From Thiothrix phosphatis (GTDB lineage: Bacteria; Pseudomonadota; Gammaproteobacteria; Thiotrichales; Thiotrichaceae), in assembly GCF_035668035.1 (NCBI RefSeq), contig NZ_JAYMYJ010000082.1:15001-79000 (forward strand): a DNA stretch of 64,000 nucleotides, in the 5' to 3' direction. The notes beneath the pieces were generated by a model. It was given only the letters and a program-made list of their open reading frames with translations. It was not told where the DNA came from and ran no database searches. Below are positions 53,656 through 62,029 of this stretch, in pieces (within the stretch, counting starts at the first letter, position 1; each line of letters starts with the position of its first letter). A program made the position numbers and the translations under genes.

Positions 53656-53959
53656 AATCTTGCAACAACTTCCTGCGGTCATCCTGCCCCGTCTGGTCGT
53701 CATGTTTGGCGACGGCACGCCCCCCATATTGAGCGAGATCCGCCAATATGCGGACGCAGGCGACCTGCACGCCATGGGCAAATCCGCCCATAAGCTGAAA
53801 GGCTCCTGCGTCAGCCTGGGCGCGGAACACATGGCCGAATTGTGCAAGCAGCTCCAGCACAAAGGCGAAAACAATGATGCGGAAGGCGTCAGCGATATGC
53901 TGGAGGAACTGGAGCTGCTCTATCCCATGACCCTGGAAGCCTTGCAGGAAGCGGTATAA
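53636..53959 (+). CDS. Hpt phosphotransfer protein
   Basis: 107 residues, overlapping the kinase end by 20 bp. A stand-alone Hpt domain: GKSAHKLKGSCVSLGAEHMA with the phosphorylatable His52 and the following LC-KQLQHKGEN helix. Presumably receives phosphate from Asp694 of the hybrid kinase and passes it to an unlinked response regulator. Confidence 0.92.
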   Translation: MKLLAPEILQQLPAVILPRLVVMFGDGTPPILSEIRQYADAGDLHAMGKSAHKLKGSCVSLGAEHMAELCKQLQHKGENNDAEGVSDMLEELELLYPMTLEALQEAV

Positions 53960-54010
53960 TCTGCTTACCGTCTATTTCCAAAATTCCAGCAATGCTGCTA
54001 CAGTTGGGGC

Positions 54011-54367
54011 ATGCATAAACGCTTAGTGACACTGCTGATCCTCCTCATGATCGCCTTGCCGGTATGGTCGGCGAGCGTGACGTGCTGTCACTTGCAAAAA
54101 GCGCAACATGCCCGAGCCATGGAATCCCATGCTTGCTGTGAACACGCCAAGACCAACATCGGCCAGCATGGGCACCATGCCTCCAGCGCTGATAAGGGTG
54201 CCAAAACTGGCCAATGCTCATGCGATAAATTCCAGCATAGCCAATTTATCCTGAGCCTGCTGACCGTCCCCATGCCGCAACCAGTTGCCCGTTTCGAGCC
54301 TGAAAGCCGCGCCCCCGCACTGCCGCCGGAGCGGCAAGAAACCATCATCCGCCCGCCAATCGCCTGA
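54011..54367 (+). CDS. Small exported Cys/His-rich protein of the Cus locus
   Basis: 118 residues. Signal peptide (LVTLLILLMIALPVWS), then a metal-ligand-like cluster: SVTCCHLQ, HACCEHAKTNIGQHGHH, GQCSCDKFQH. The C-terminal hydrophobic stretch and PPERQETIIRPPIA resemble the small DUF2946/CopL-type proteins often found in front of heavy-metal efflux genes. Probably a periplasmic copper/silver-binding accessory. It precedes cusB by 79 bp. Confidence 0.7.
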   Translation: MHKRLVTLLILLMIALPVWSASVTCCHLQKAQHARAMESHACCEHAKTNIGQHGHHASSADKGAKTGQCSCDKFQHSQFILSLLTVPMPQPVARFEPESRAPALPPERQETIIRPPIA

Positions 54368-54446
54368 TCCTGCACGGGTTTACGCCCGCAATCCCATCCC
54401 CTTCCTTGCACAGGGGAACGTGAAATTGCAGAACGACAGGTGAAAC

Positions 54447-55706
54447 ATGAAAGTAATTGTATACATCGCATTTGGCGCCATGCTGTTTGGGGCCGATTCC
54501 CAATCCTGGGCGGAAGACGCCAGCCCAGCCGCCAATACACCCGACCCCAAACTCAAAGCGGCGCTGGAGTCACCGGACAAACAGGCTGAATCCATCTATG
54601 TCTGCCCGATGCACCCACAAATCCGCCGCCATGAACCGGGGAAATGCCCGATCTGCGGCATGGATCTGGTGCTACAAGAACACCACAGCCATGCCGAACA
54701 AGATGCCCCCACCGGCCCGCCAGCCGTGCAAGTCAGCCCAACGACGGCGCAGAGCATGGGCGTCCGCACCGCCAAAGCCGGTGAGCGCAACATGGCGCGG
54801 ATCACCAACACGGTCGGCTACGTCAACTACAACGAAGACGCGCTGGAGCACGTCCACACCCGCGCCAAAGGCTGGGTGGAAACGCTCAACGCCCGCGCCG
54901 CCGGTGAAAAGGTGAAAAAAGGCGAGATATTGCTGGAATATTATTCCCCCGAAATCCTCGACGCCGAAAACGAACTGCTGGTCGCCAAGCGCACCGCCCA
55001 CCTGATGTCGGAAAGCGGGCAAAAATCGCTGCTGGCCTCCGCCGAAAACAAGCTGCGCCTGCTGGATGTGCCGGAAGACATCATCAGCAAGCTACGCGCT
55101 GGCGACACAACCATCCGCCGCGTTCCGGTGCTGGCCCCGCAGGATGGCGTCATCACCGACATCGGCGTGCGCGAAGGCATGTACATTTCCCCCGAAAGCA
55201 CCTTGTACACCATCACCAACCTTAGCTCCGTATGGGTGCTGGTGGATGTGTTCGACCAGCAGATGGATGCGGTGAAAGTCGGCAATATGGCGGAAATCCG
55301 CACCGATGCGCTCCCCGGCCATACCTGGGAAGGCAAGGTCGATTACATTTACCCCGATCTGGTCGGCCAGACCCGCACCCTCAAGGCGCGCATCAAGTTC
55401 GACATGCAGGACGCCAAGCTCAAGCCCAATATGTTCGTCGATGTGCGGATCTACGATGCCACCCGCAAGGCGCTGGCGATCCCCAAGGAAGCGGTGATCC
55501 CCACCGAAGGCGGCGCGCGCGTGGTGAAAGTCAGCGGCAAGGGCGAATACACCCCCGCTGACATCAAGACCGGCCTCAGCTCCGGCGATTACGTGGAAGT
55601 GCTGGACGGGCTGAAGGCAGGCGATGAAATTGTGGTGTCCGGCCAGTTCCTGCTCGACTCTGAAAGCAACCTGCAAGCGGGTTTCCGCCGTATGGGCGCG
55701 GAATAG
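54447..55706 (+). CDS. cusB: Copper/silver efflux periplasmic adaptor CusB-like
   Basis: 419 residues. Signal peptide, then a heavy-metal-binding domain YVCPMHPQIRRHEPGKCPIC (Cys53, His56, Cys67, Cys70), as in adaptors of HME-type RND pumps. The membrane-fusion core follows: THVHTRAKGWVETLNARAAG-like EHVHTRAKGWVETLNARAAG, hairpin (EILDAENELLVAKRTAHLMS), barrel-sandwich (APQDGVITDIGVREGMYISP) and FDQQMDAVKVGNMAEI. Only 9 bp separate it from cusA. No cusC-type outer-membrane gene is in the window. Confidence 0.93.
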   Translation: MKVIVYIAFGAMLFGADSQSWAEDASPAANTPDPKLKAALESPDKQAESIYVCPMHPQIRRHEPGKCPICGMDLVLQEHHSHAEQDAPTGPPAVQVSPTTAQSMGVRTAKAGERNMARITNTVGYVNYNEDALEHVHTRAKGWVETLNARAAGEKVKKGEILLEYYSPEILDAENELLVAKRTAHLMSESGQKSLLASAENKLRLLDVPEDIISKLRAGDTTIRRVPVLAPQDGVITDIGVREGMYISPESTLYTITNLSSVWVLVDVFDQQMDAVKVGNMAEIRTDALPGHTWEGKVDYIYPDLVGQTRTLKARIKFDMQDAKLKPNMFVDVRIYDATRKALAIPKEAVIPTEGGARVVKVSGKGEYTPADIKTGLSSGDYVEVLDGLKAGDEIVVSGQFLLDSESNLQAGFRRMGAE

Positions 55707-55715
55707 GAGGCTGCC

Positions 55716-58700
55716 ATGTTGACTGCGATTATCCACGCATCCATCCGGAACCGCTTCCTGGTGCTGATTGCGACCTTGCTGCTGGCGGCCTGGGGGGCGA
55801 TTTCCATCCTGCGCACGCCGCTGGATGCGATTCCTGACCTTTCCGACGTGCAGGTGATCATCAAGACGGAGTTCCCTGGGCAGGCTCCACAGGTAGTGGA
55901 AGACCAGATCACCTACCCGCTCTCCACCTTGATGCTGTCCGTACCCAAATCTACCGTGGTGCGGGGTTATTCGATGTTTGGCGACTCCTACGTGTATGTG
56001 CTGTTTGAAGATGGCACTGACCCGTACTGGGCGCGTTCGCGGGTATTGGAATACCTGGGGCAGGCGGCCAGCCAGTTGCCTGCCGGAGTGGAGCCGCGCC
56101 TGGGGCCGGATGCCACCGGCGTCGGCTGGGTCTATGAATACGCGCTGGTGGACAAAACCGGCAAGCACGACATTGCCCAACTGCGCAGCTTGCAGGACTG
56201 GTTCCTCAAGTACGAATTGCAAACCGTGCCGGGTGTATCTGAAATCGCCACCGTCGGCGGCATGGTCAAGCAGTATCAGGTGGTGGTCGACCCGCAGCGT
56301 TTACGCGCCTATGGCCTGACCCTGGGCGAAGTCAAAATGGCCATCCAGAACGGCAACCAGGAGGCGGGCGGCTCGGTGCTGGAACTGGGCGAAGCCGAAT
56401 ACATGGTGCGTTCCAAAGGCTATCTCAGCAAGGTCGAAGACATCGAAGCCATTCCGGTGATGGTCGACAAGCAAAGCGGCGCGCCCGTCTTGCTGCGTGA
56501 CATCGCCACCGTGCGGATTGGCCCGCAGATGCGCCGTGGCATTGCCGAGCTGGATGGGACAGGCGAAGTGGTGGGCGGCATTGTCGTCATGCGTTACGGC
56601 GAAAATGCCCGCGAGGTCATCCACAATGTCAAGGCGCGGCTGGAGACGCTGAAAAAAGGTTTGCCGGAAGGGGTGGAAATCGTCCCTACCTACGACCGTT
56701 CCGGCCTGATTGACCGCGCCGTGGAAAACCTCAGCCACAAGCTGTTGGAAGAGTTCGCGGTGGTGGCGTTGGTGTGCCTGATATTCCTGTTCCACCTGCG
56801 GTCGGCGTTCGTTGCCATCGTCAGTTTGCCCCTGGGGGTAATGGCCGCCTTCATCGTCATGCACCAACAAGGCATCAACGCCAACATCATGTCGCTGGGC
56901 GGGATTGCGATTGCCATTGGCGCGATGGTGGATGCGGCGATTGTGATGATTGAGAATGCGCATAAGCATTTGGAGCGAGCGACTACCCCCCATCCTAACC
57001 TTCCCCCGCAAGGGGGGAAGGAACAAGAGGGTATTCCGAACGAAGCTTCTACGCTCCCTGCCCCCCTTGCGGGGGAAGGGCTGGGGAAGGGGGGTAAAAC
57101 GCTTGATCACTGGGACATCATCGCCGAAGCCGCCAGCGAAGTCGGCCCTGCGCTGTTTTTTTCGTTGCTGATCATCACCCTGAGTTTTATCCCCGTGTTC
57201 ACACTGGAAGCGCAGGAAGGCCGTCTGTTCGCGCCGCTGGCCTTCACCAAAACCTACGCCATGGCGGCGGCGGCTGGCTTGTCGGTCACGCTGATTCCGG
57301 TGCTGATGGGCTATTTCATTCGCGGCAAGCTGCCGAAGGAAACCAGTAATCCACTGACCCGCGTGCTGATCTGGGCGTACCGCCCGTTGTTGCGCGCTTG
57401 CTTGTGGAAACCGTGGCTGACCCTGTTGGTGGCGGTGTTGCTGGCGGCTTCGGCGTATTACCCGCTGGCCCGTATTGGTTCTGAATTCATGCCGGAACTG
57501 GAGGAAGGCGACCTGCTGTACATGCCGACCACCTTACCGGGCATTTCCATTGGCAAGGCGCAGGAATTGCTGATGCAAACCGATCGCCTGATCAAAACCC
57601 TGCCGGAAGTCGAGCGCGTGTTCGGCAAGGTCGGGCGCGCCGAAACGGCCACTGACCCTGCCCCGCTGACCATGCTGGAAACCACCATCCTGCTCAAGCC
57701 TAAATCGGAATGGCGTGATGGCATGACCCTCGACAAGCTGATTGCGGAACTGGATAAGACGGTGAAATTCCCCGGCCTGACCAATGCCTGGGTACAACCG
57801 ATCAAAACCCGCATTGATATGCTCGCCACCGGGATCAAAACGCCGGTCGGGGTGAAAGTTTCCGGCCCAGATTTGCAGCAGATCGAAACCATCGGCGCAC
57901 AACTGGAAAGCGTGTTGAAAGGCGTGGAGGGCACGGCGTCGGTGATTTCCGAGCGCGTATCCGGCGGGCGCTATATCGAAATCACCCCCAACCGGGAAGC
58001 GGCGGCGCGTTACGGCCTCAATATTGCCGACATCCAGACCCTGATCAGTTCTGCGGTGGGCGGCAGCAATGTCACGCAAACGGTGGAAGGGCTGGAACGT
58101 TACCCAGTCAATCTGCGCTACCCACGTTATCTGCGTGATGACGTCGACAAACTGAAGGAATTGCCGCTGGTCACACCTTCCGGCGCGCAGATTCCGCTGG
58201 GCAAGGTGGCGGCGTTCAAGGTGGCGGAAGGCCCGCCCATGATCAAGACCGAGAATGCGCGGCTGAATGGCTGGACATTTGTCGATATTCGCGGCGTTGA
58301 TCTTGGCTCCTACCTAAAGGCGGCGCAAGCCAAAGTCGCGGCGGAAATCAAACTGCCGCCCGGTTACAGCATCAGTTGGGCGGGGCAGTACGAATACCTG
58401 CTGCGGGTGAAAGACAAGCTGATGCTGGCGGTGCCCGCCACCTTGCTGATCATTTTCGTGCTGCTGTATCTGACCTTCCGCAATGTGACGGAGGCGCTGG
58501 TGGTGATGCTGTCGTTGCCGTTCGCGCTGGCGGGAGGCATTTGGTACGTGTGGTGGCTGGGCTTCAACTTCTCGGTGGCGGTCGCCGTGGGTTTCATTGC
58601 GCTGGCGGGGGTGGCGGCGGAATTCGGCGTGATCATGCTGGTGTACCTCGACAATGCCTGGAAACGGCATCAAACCGACGGCAAAGGGACATTGGCGGAC

Positions 58701-58961
58701 TTGCGTGACGCCATTTTCGAGGGCGCGGTGATGCGGGTGAGGCCGAAAGCGATGACGGTGGCGGTGATTGTGGCCGGTTTGGTGCCGATCATGCTGGGCA
58801 GTGGCACAGGCTCGGATGTGATGCAGCGGATTGCCGCGCCCATGGTTGGCGGCATGATAACCGCGCCGCTGTTGTCGTTGCTGGTGATGCCTGCCATCTA
58901 CCTAATATGGAAGCGGAATGGCCCACGCCCTAAACAAAAGCCACCGAAAACGGTGGCTTAA
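55716..58961 (+). CDS. cusA: Copper/silver efflux RND transporter CusA-like with in-frame insertion
   Basis: 1081 residues, roughly 35 more than usual CusA. Inner-membrane proton-driven pump of the HME-RND type: N-terminal IRNRFLVLIATLLLAAWGAI, IPDLSDVQVIIKTEFPGQAP, TM4 signature GAMVDAAIVMIENAHKHLE with the proton-relay Asp/Glu, and SRIGSEFMPELEEGDLLYMP-type porter region. Residues 424-460 (codons 56985-57095) are encoded by a palindromic repeat element inserted in the cytoplasmic loop after HKHLERAT; without it the alignment to CusA resumes at DHWDIIAEAASEVGPALFFS. The stop codon lies in a terminator-like hairpin (58938-58959). Confidence 0.93.
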   Translation: MLTAIIHASIRNRFLVLIATLLLAAWGAISILRTPLDAIPDLSDVQVIIKTEFPGQAPQVVEDQITYPLSTLMLSVPKSTVVRGYSMFGDSYVYVLFEDGTDPYWARSRVLEYLGQAASQLPAGVEPRLGPDATGVGWVYEYALVDKTGKHDIAQLRSLQDWFLKYELQTVPGVSEIATVGGMVKQYQVVVDPQRLRAYGLTLGEVKMAIQNGNQEAGGSVLELGEAEYMVRSKGYLSKVEDIEAIPVMVDKQSGAPVLLRDIATVRIGPQMRRGIAELDGTGEVVGGIVVMRYGENAREVIHNVKARLETLKKGLPEGVEIVPTYDRSGLIDRAVENLSHKLLEEFAVVALVCLIFLFHLRSAFVAIVSLPLGVMAAFIVMHQQGINANIMSLGGIAIAIGAMVDAAIVMIENAHKHLERATTPHPNLPPQGGKEQEGIPNEASTLPAPLAGEGLGKGGKTLDHWDIIAEAASEVGPALFFSLLIITLSFIPVFTLEAQEGRLFAPLAFTKTYAMAAAAGLSVTLIPVLMGYFIRGKLPKETSNPLTRVLIWAYRPLLRACLWKPWLTLLVAVLLAASAYYPLARIGSEFMPELEEGDLLYMPTTLPGISIGKAQELLMQTDRLIKTLPEVERVFGKVGRAETATDPAPLTMLETTILLKPKSEWRDGMTLDKLIAELDKTVKFPGLTNAWVQPIKTRIDMLATGIKTPVGVKVSGPDLQQIETIGAQLESVLKGVEGTASVISERVSGGRYIEITPNREAAARYGLNIADIQTLISSAVGGSNVTQTVEGLERYPVNLRYPRYLRDDVDKLKELPLVTPSGAQIPLGKVAAFKVAEGPPMIKTENARLNGWTFVDIRGVDLGSYLKAAQAKVAAEIKLPPGYSISWAGQYEYLLRVKDKLMLAVPATLLIIFVLLYLTFRNVTEALVVMLSLPFALAGGIWYVWWLGFNFSVAVAVGFIALAGVAAEFGVIMLVYLDNAWKRHQTDGKGTLADLRDAIFEGAVMRVRPKAMTVAVIVAGLVPIMLGSGTGSDVMQRIAAPMVGGMITAPLLSLLVMPAIYLIWKRNGPRPKQKPPKTVA
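56985..57095. repeat. 111-bp palindromic element inserted in frame in cusA
   Basis: Left arm ACCCCCCATCCTAACC then TTCCCCCGCAAGGGGGG (56985-57017) and the right arm 57061-57095 (CCCCCCTTGCGGGGGAAGGG then CTGGGGAAGGGGGGT) are near-perfect inverted repeats, about 33-35 bp each with a handful of mismatches. Total length is 111 bp, a multiple of three, with no stop in the cusA frame. It encodes TPHPNLPPQGGKEQEGIPNE then ASTLPAPLAGEGLGKGG. Dispersed G+C-rich palindromes with this PLAGEG/PHPNLPP look are common in proteobacterial intergenic regions. Confidence 0.85.
58934..58961 (-). terminator. Terminator of the sulfide dehydrogenase genes, shared with cusA end
   Basis: AAGCCACCG (58938-58946) pairs with CGGTGGCTT (58951-58959). 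On the minus strand it is followed by TTGTTT, so it best fits the end of the fccB transcript. On the plus strand it overlaps the cusA stop and has only a weak T run. Confidence 0.7.
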
Positions 58962-58986
58962 GCCTACTTCCAAGAGAAATCACTGA

Positions 58987-60240
58987 TTAGCCAAAAGTAT
59001 CAGAAAACAGATTCTCCGCCCAATCCAGCATACGGCTGTAGTTGCGGCTACTGGGCGCAGACGCCTCGCCACTGGAGGCAGGCACCACCTGCATCGTCCC
59101 GGTCGCCGCATCATAGGCAAACACGGCTGTCAGCCATGATGCCGTGGTGGATGAAATCGGGCTGAAACAGGCTGAATTGGTCATGGGTGCCGCATACGGC
59201 TGATTACCACCCAACAGGCGCAGGATTGCATCTGCACAGACTTTCGCTTCCGCATTGGCGATATGCCCAGCCTTGGGCTGACCCGTTCCCTGTGAATCCC
59301 CAATGACGTGGATATTGGGCATGACGGTGGATTCATAACTCAGCGGGTTCACCCCTGCCCATTTGCCGGACACATTCGCCAGCCCGATGGTATGGATAAT
59401 TTCGCTGGCGGCCTGGGGTGGAATCACATTCAGCACATCACCCTTGTAATCGCCCATACTGGTATGGGCAATACGCTGGTCAGAATCAACCCCTTGCAAT
59501 TCCGCATTGGGGATGTATTGCAGCATGTCACTGTAAGTCACATTGAATGCATTCTCAAAGGTGGTGCGCTCCGCTGTAATCGACGCATTCGCATCCAACA
59601 CAATGACCCTGGAACCCGGCTTGTTGCGTTTCAGGTAATCCGCCACCACGCAGGCGCGTTCATACGGCCCCGGTGGGCAACGGTAAGGCGCGCCCGGAAT
59701 GGTCATGATGAAGGTTCCGCCCGTTGGCATCGCCGCCAGTTGCTGTTGCAACAGGGTAGTTTGAGGCCCGGCTTTCCAGGCATGGGGAACCTTGCTGTTA
59801 TCCAACCCTGGCACTGCCAGGAACTGCACGCCCGGCGCAATGATCAGGCGGTCATAAGGCAAGGTCGCGCCACTGCGCAACCGTACCACCTGATTAATGC
59901 CGTCCACGTTATCCACCCAGTCATTGACCACGCTAATGCCGTATTTTTGCGCTAGGGTATTGTAGTTGAAGGTGAGCTGGCTCAGGTTCATCTGCCCGTT
60001 CAGCACCAGATTGCTGAGGATGCATGAATTGTAGCTGGCGTTCGGCTCAATCAGGGTCACATCCACCGCATTCGACCAGTGGCGCAGGTATTTGGCGGCA
60101 GTCGCCCCGGCAAACCCACCGCCGACCACTATGACCTGTGGACGACTGCTGGCAGCCTTGATAATGCCTGGAAATGCAGTGACGGCGGAGGCCAAGCCCA
60201 GTGATTTCAGGAACTGGCGACGGTTTAATGGATTATTCAT
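58987..60240 (-). CDS. fccB: Flavocytochrome c sulfide dehydrogenase, flavoprotein subunit
   Basis: 417 residues from ATG 60240. Tat signal (LNRRQFLKSLGLASAVTAFP), then periplasmic FAD fold QVIVVGGGFAGATAAKYLRH. Cys73 (SYNSCILSNLV) is at the position of the covalent 8-alpha-S-cysteinyl FAD in Allochromatium FccB; Cys188 (PYRCPPGPYERAC) and Cys358 (SACFSP) fit the redox-active disulfide pair. The conserved IHVIGDSQGTGQPKAGHIAN follows. Oxidises sulfide to sulfur or polysulfide and passes electrons to the haem subunit. The partner haem lipoprotein gene is directly upstream, with a 10-bp gap. Confidence 0.94.
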   Translation of the reverse strand: MNNPLNRRQFLKSLGLASAVTAFPGIIKAASSRPQVIVVGGGFAGATAAKYLRHWSNAVDVTLIEPNASYNSCILSNLVLNGQMNLSQLTFNYNTLAQKYGISVVNDWVDNVDGINQVVRLRSGATLPYDRLIIAPGVQFLAVPGLDNSKVPHAWKAGPQTTLLQQQLAAMPTGGTFIMTIPGAPYRCPPGPYERACVVADYLKRNKPGSRVIVLDANASITAERTTFENAFNVTYSDMLQYIPNAELQGVDSDQRIAHTSMGDYKGDVLNVIPPQAASEIIHTIGLANVSGKWAGVNPLSYESTVMPNIHVIGDSQGTGQPKAGHIANAEAKVCADAILRLLGGNQPYAAPMTNSACFSPISSTTASWLTAVFAYDAATGTMQVVPASSGEASAPSSRNYSRMLDWAENLFSDTFG

Positions 60241-60250
60241 GATTGGCTCC

Positions 60251-60706
60251 TCAGTCCCCGTTCCGGGGCAGACCCGCAAGATAGGTGGCGATGGCGCTGA
60301 TTTGGGCGTCGGAATACCCACGAATCTGCTTGTGCATGATGTCGTCAGTGACACTGCTGTTTTTCATTTCCAGCAATTCACTGGCCAACCCAGAAGCGCT
60401 TTCACCCCCGATCCCCTCAATCCCGCTGACTGAACCGCCGTCCGTACCATGACACTGAAAACACTGCGCGGCCAGTAAACGACCATCATTGGGCGTATAC
60501 GCCGCCGTAGCGGCCCCACTGCCACTGGTTGCGCCACCCGTCGTTGTGGTATTGCCGCTGCCGACTCCCGTACTGCTATTGGAAGAATCCGAACCATCTG
60601 TTGTGGTGCTGGAATAATTGCCACCCGAAGCACTGCCGCCGCCCCCACAGGCGCTCAACAATATCCCTAGCGCAACCGCCAAGGGAATGTTTATACTCAC
60701 TTTCAT
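60251..60706 (-). CDS. Haem c lipoprotein, putative FccA-type subunit
   Basis: 151 residues from ATG 60706 (AGGAGA upstream). Lipoprotein signal with LLSAC (Cys20), then a 50-residue Gly/Ser/Thr linker, then a class I cytochrome with CFQCH (Cys82, Cys85, His86) and a distal region around DDIMHKQIRGYSDAQ. One haem only. Gene order and spacing with fccB argue for an electron-accepting subunit, but a lipid anchor is not typical of FccA, which is soluble in the best studied complexes. Confidence 0.85.
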   Translation of the reverse strand: MKVSINIPLAVALGILLSACGGGGSASGGNYSSTTTDGSDSSNSSTGVGSGNTTTTGGATSGSGAATAAYTPNDGRLLAAQCFQCHGTDGGSVSGIEGIGGESASGLASELLEMKNSSVTDDIMHKQIRGYSDAQISAIATYLAGLPRNGD

Positions 60707-60729
60707 CACTGTCTCCTTTTACCAAGGGC

Positions 60730-60784
60730 TTACCCAAACGCTGGGTAAGTCGTCCATACCCCAGTGGTCGCAACACTGGGGTAT
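60730..60784 (-). promoter_or_regulatory. Two consecutive hairpins in the fccA leader
   Basis: ATACCCCAGT (60756-60765) with ACTGGGGTAT (60775-60784), a perfect 10-bp stem, and CTTACCCA (60729-60736) with TGGGTAAG (60742-60749), an 8-bp stem. Both lie between the DUF5666 gene and the haem lipoprotein start on the minus strand. Neither is followed by a T run in the fcc direction, so they look like regulatory or RNA-stabilising structures rather than simple terminators. Confidence 0.6.
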
Positions 60785-60805
60785 CTTTAAAGCCTTACCA
60801 GTTGA

Positions 60806-62029
60806 TCAATTTTCCCCTTCTTCTCTGTCTCCACGCTTGACCCGCAAAGCCAACAACTTGCCGTTGCCTAACGGCTTGACATTCACTTCCACAAAATCCC
60901 CCACATTCAGGTAAGGGAAACCCATTTGCCTGACATCATAAGCACTGTCATCTTCCCAGATGGTTGAGCTATCAACGATGATGGCAACACCCGCCAAAGT
61001 GAATTCCTGGGCGGAAGGATTGATGGCTGTAATATTGCCGCTCAGTTCATCAATCCCGCTGGAAACGGATTCCTTGATGGAAACCTCTTCAGCCACGATT
61101 GCACCGTTGGCATTGATCTGCCCATCGACCTCGACCAGTGCGTCCAACGCAAGCTGGGTAGCGGAGCCGTGCTCAAACTGCGTACCTGCATTGGCAACGA
61201 CCGGGATGCTGTTGACCGCAAAATCATTGACGGAAACAAACCGGGTAATCACGCCCTCCAGCTCCATCCGGTTGCCTTCCGCAAACTGATGGCTAGCGCT
61301 TTGCAGTTCCAGTTCGGATGCAACCAGCCGCGCCCCATCAACCGCCCGCACACTCCTGACACGGACATATTGCCCAGCTTCAGGCGCCCCTGCCGGAAAG
61401 CCAATCAAGGCTGCACCAGAATAATCCACGCTCAGACCACCGATCAGCACCGTACTATGCAGGGCATCCACTTGCAGTACAGAACCTTTCAACTCCTGTG
61501 TCTCACCCGGCTGGTAATTGCCCTGATCAAGCCGGATATTGGAAGCGACAAGCACGCCTTGCGCATCCCTTACTCCGGATACTTCCACCACATTACCTGC
61601 CAACAGGCCAGTCAACTGCTTGAAACCTGACAGCACGGTCAACGCATTGGTGCGTACTGCCTGCCCCAGCACCTGAATGCTCACGTTATCGGTTGACACG
61701 CCGGTGACTGTACCGTTCAGTTCGCTGCTGAATGTAACTTCTGTCGCTGTGCCGGTAACGCCATCAGGGTTCACTGTCCCCTTGACAGTGACGTATTCAC
61801 CGACGCTGTAATCGCCTTGGCCACCAGCCGCCATACCGTTACGGGTGAACGTAGCCTGGCCCACATCATATTCCACACCATTGACAAAAATACTGCCAAA
61901 CGCGGTGATCGATCCAGAGGAAATACCAGTCCCACCAATCCCGCCAGTAGCCAATTGCAGGACGCCAGCGCCACATGCCGACAGCAACATGCCTAGCGCC
62001 AGGGTGACAAATAGGGTTCTAATCTTCAT
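60806..62029 (-). CDS. DUF5666 lipoprotein
   Basis: 407 residues from ATG 62029. Lipobox LLSAC (Cys19). The mature part is built from repeated OB-like beta units of the DUF5666 type (GSITAFGSIFVNGVEYDVGQ, VGEYVTVKGTVNPDGVTGTA, VEVSGVRDAQGVLVASNIRL, VEVDGQINANGAIVAEEVSI). It overlaps the DUF6502 gene by 11 bp, a pairing that looks functional. Periplasmic or outer-membrane anchored; ligand unknown. Confidence 0.85.
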   Translation of the reverse strand: MKIRTLFVTLALGMLLSACGAGVLQLATGGIGGTGISSGSITAFGSIFVNGVEYDVGQATFTRNGMAAGGQGDYSVGEYVTVKGTVNPDGVTGTATEVTFSSELNGTVTGVSTDNVSIQVLGQAVRTNALTVLSGFKQLTGLLAGNVVEVSGVRDAQGVLVASNIRLDQGNYQPGETQELKGSVLQVDALHSTVLIGGLSVDYSGAALIGFPAGAPEAGQYVRVRSVRAVDGARLVASELELQSASHQFAEGNRMELEGVITRFVSVNDFAVNSIPVVANAGTQFEHGSATQLALDALVEVDGQINANGAIVAEEVSIKESVSSGIDELSGNITAINPSAQEFTLAGVAIIVDSSTIWEDDSAYDVRQMGFPYLNVGDFVEVNVKPLGNGKLLALRVKRGDREEGEN

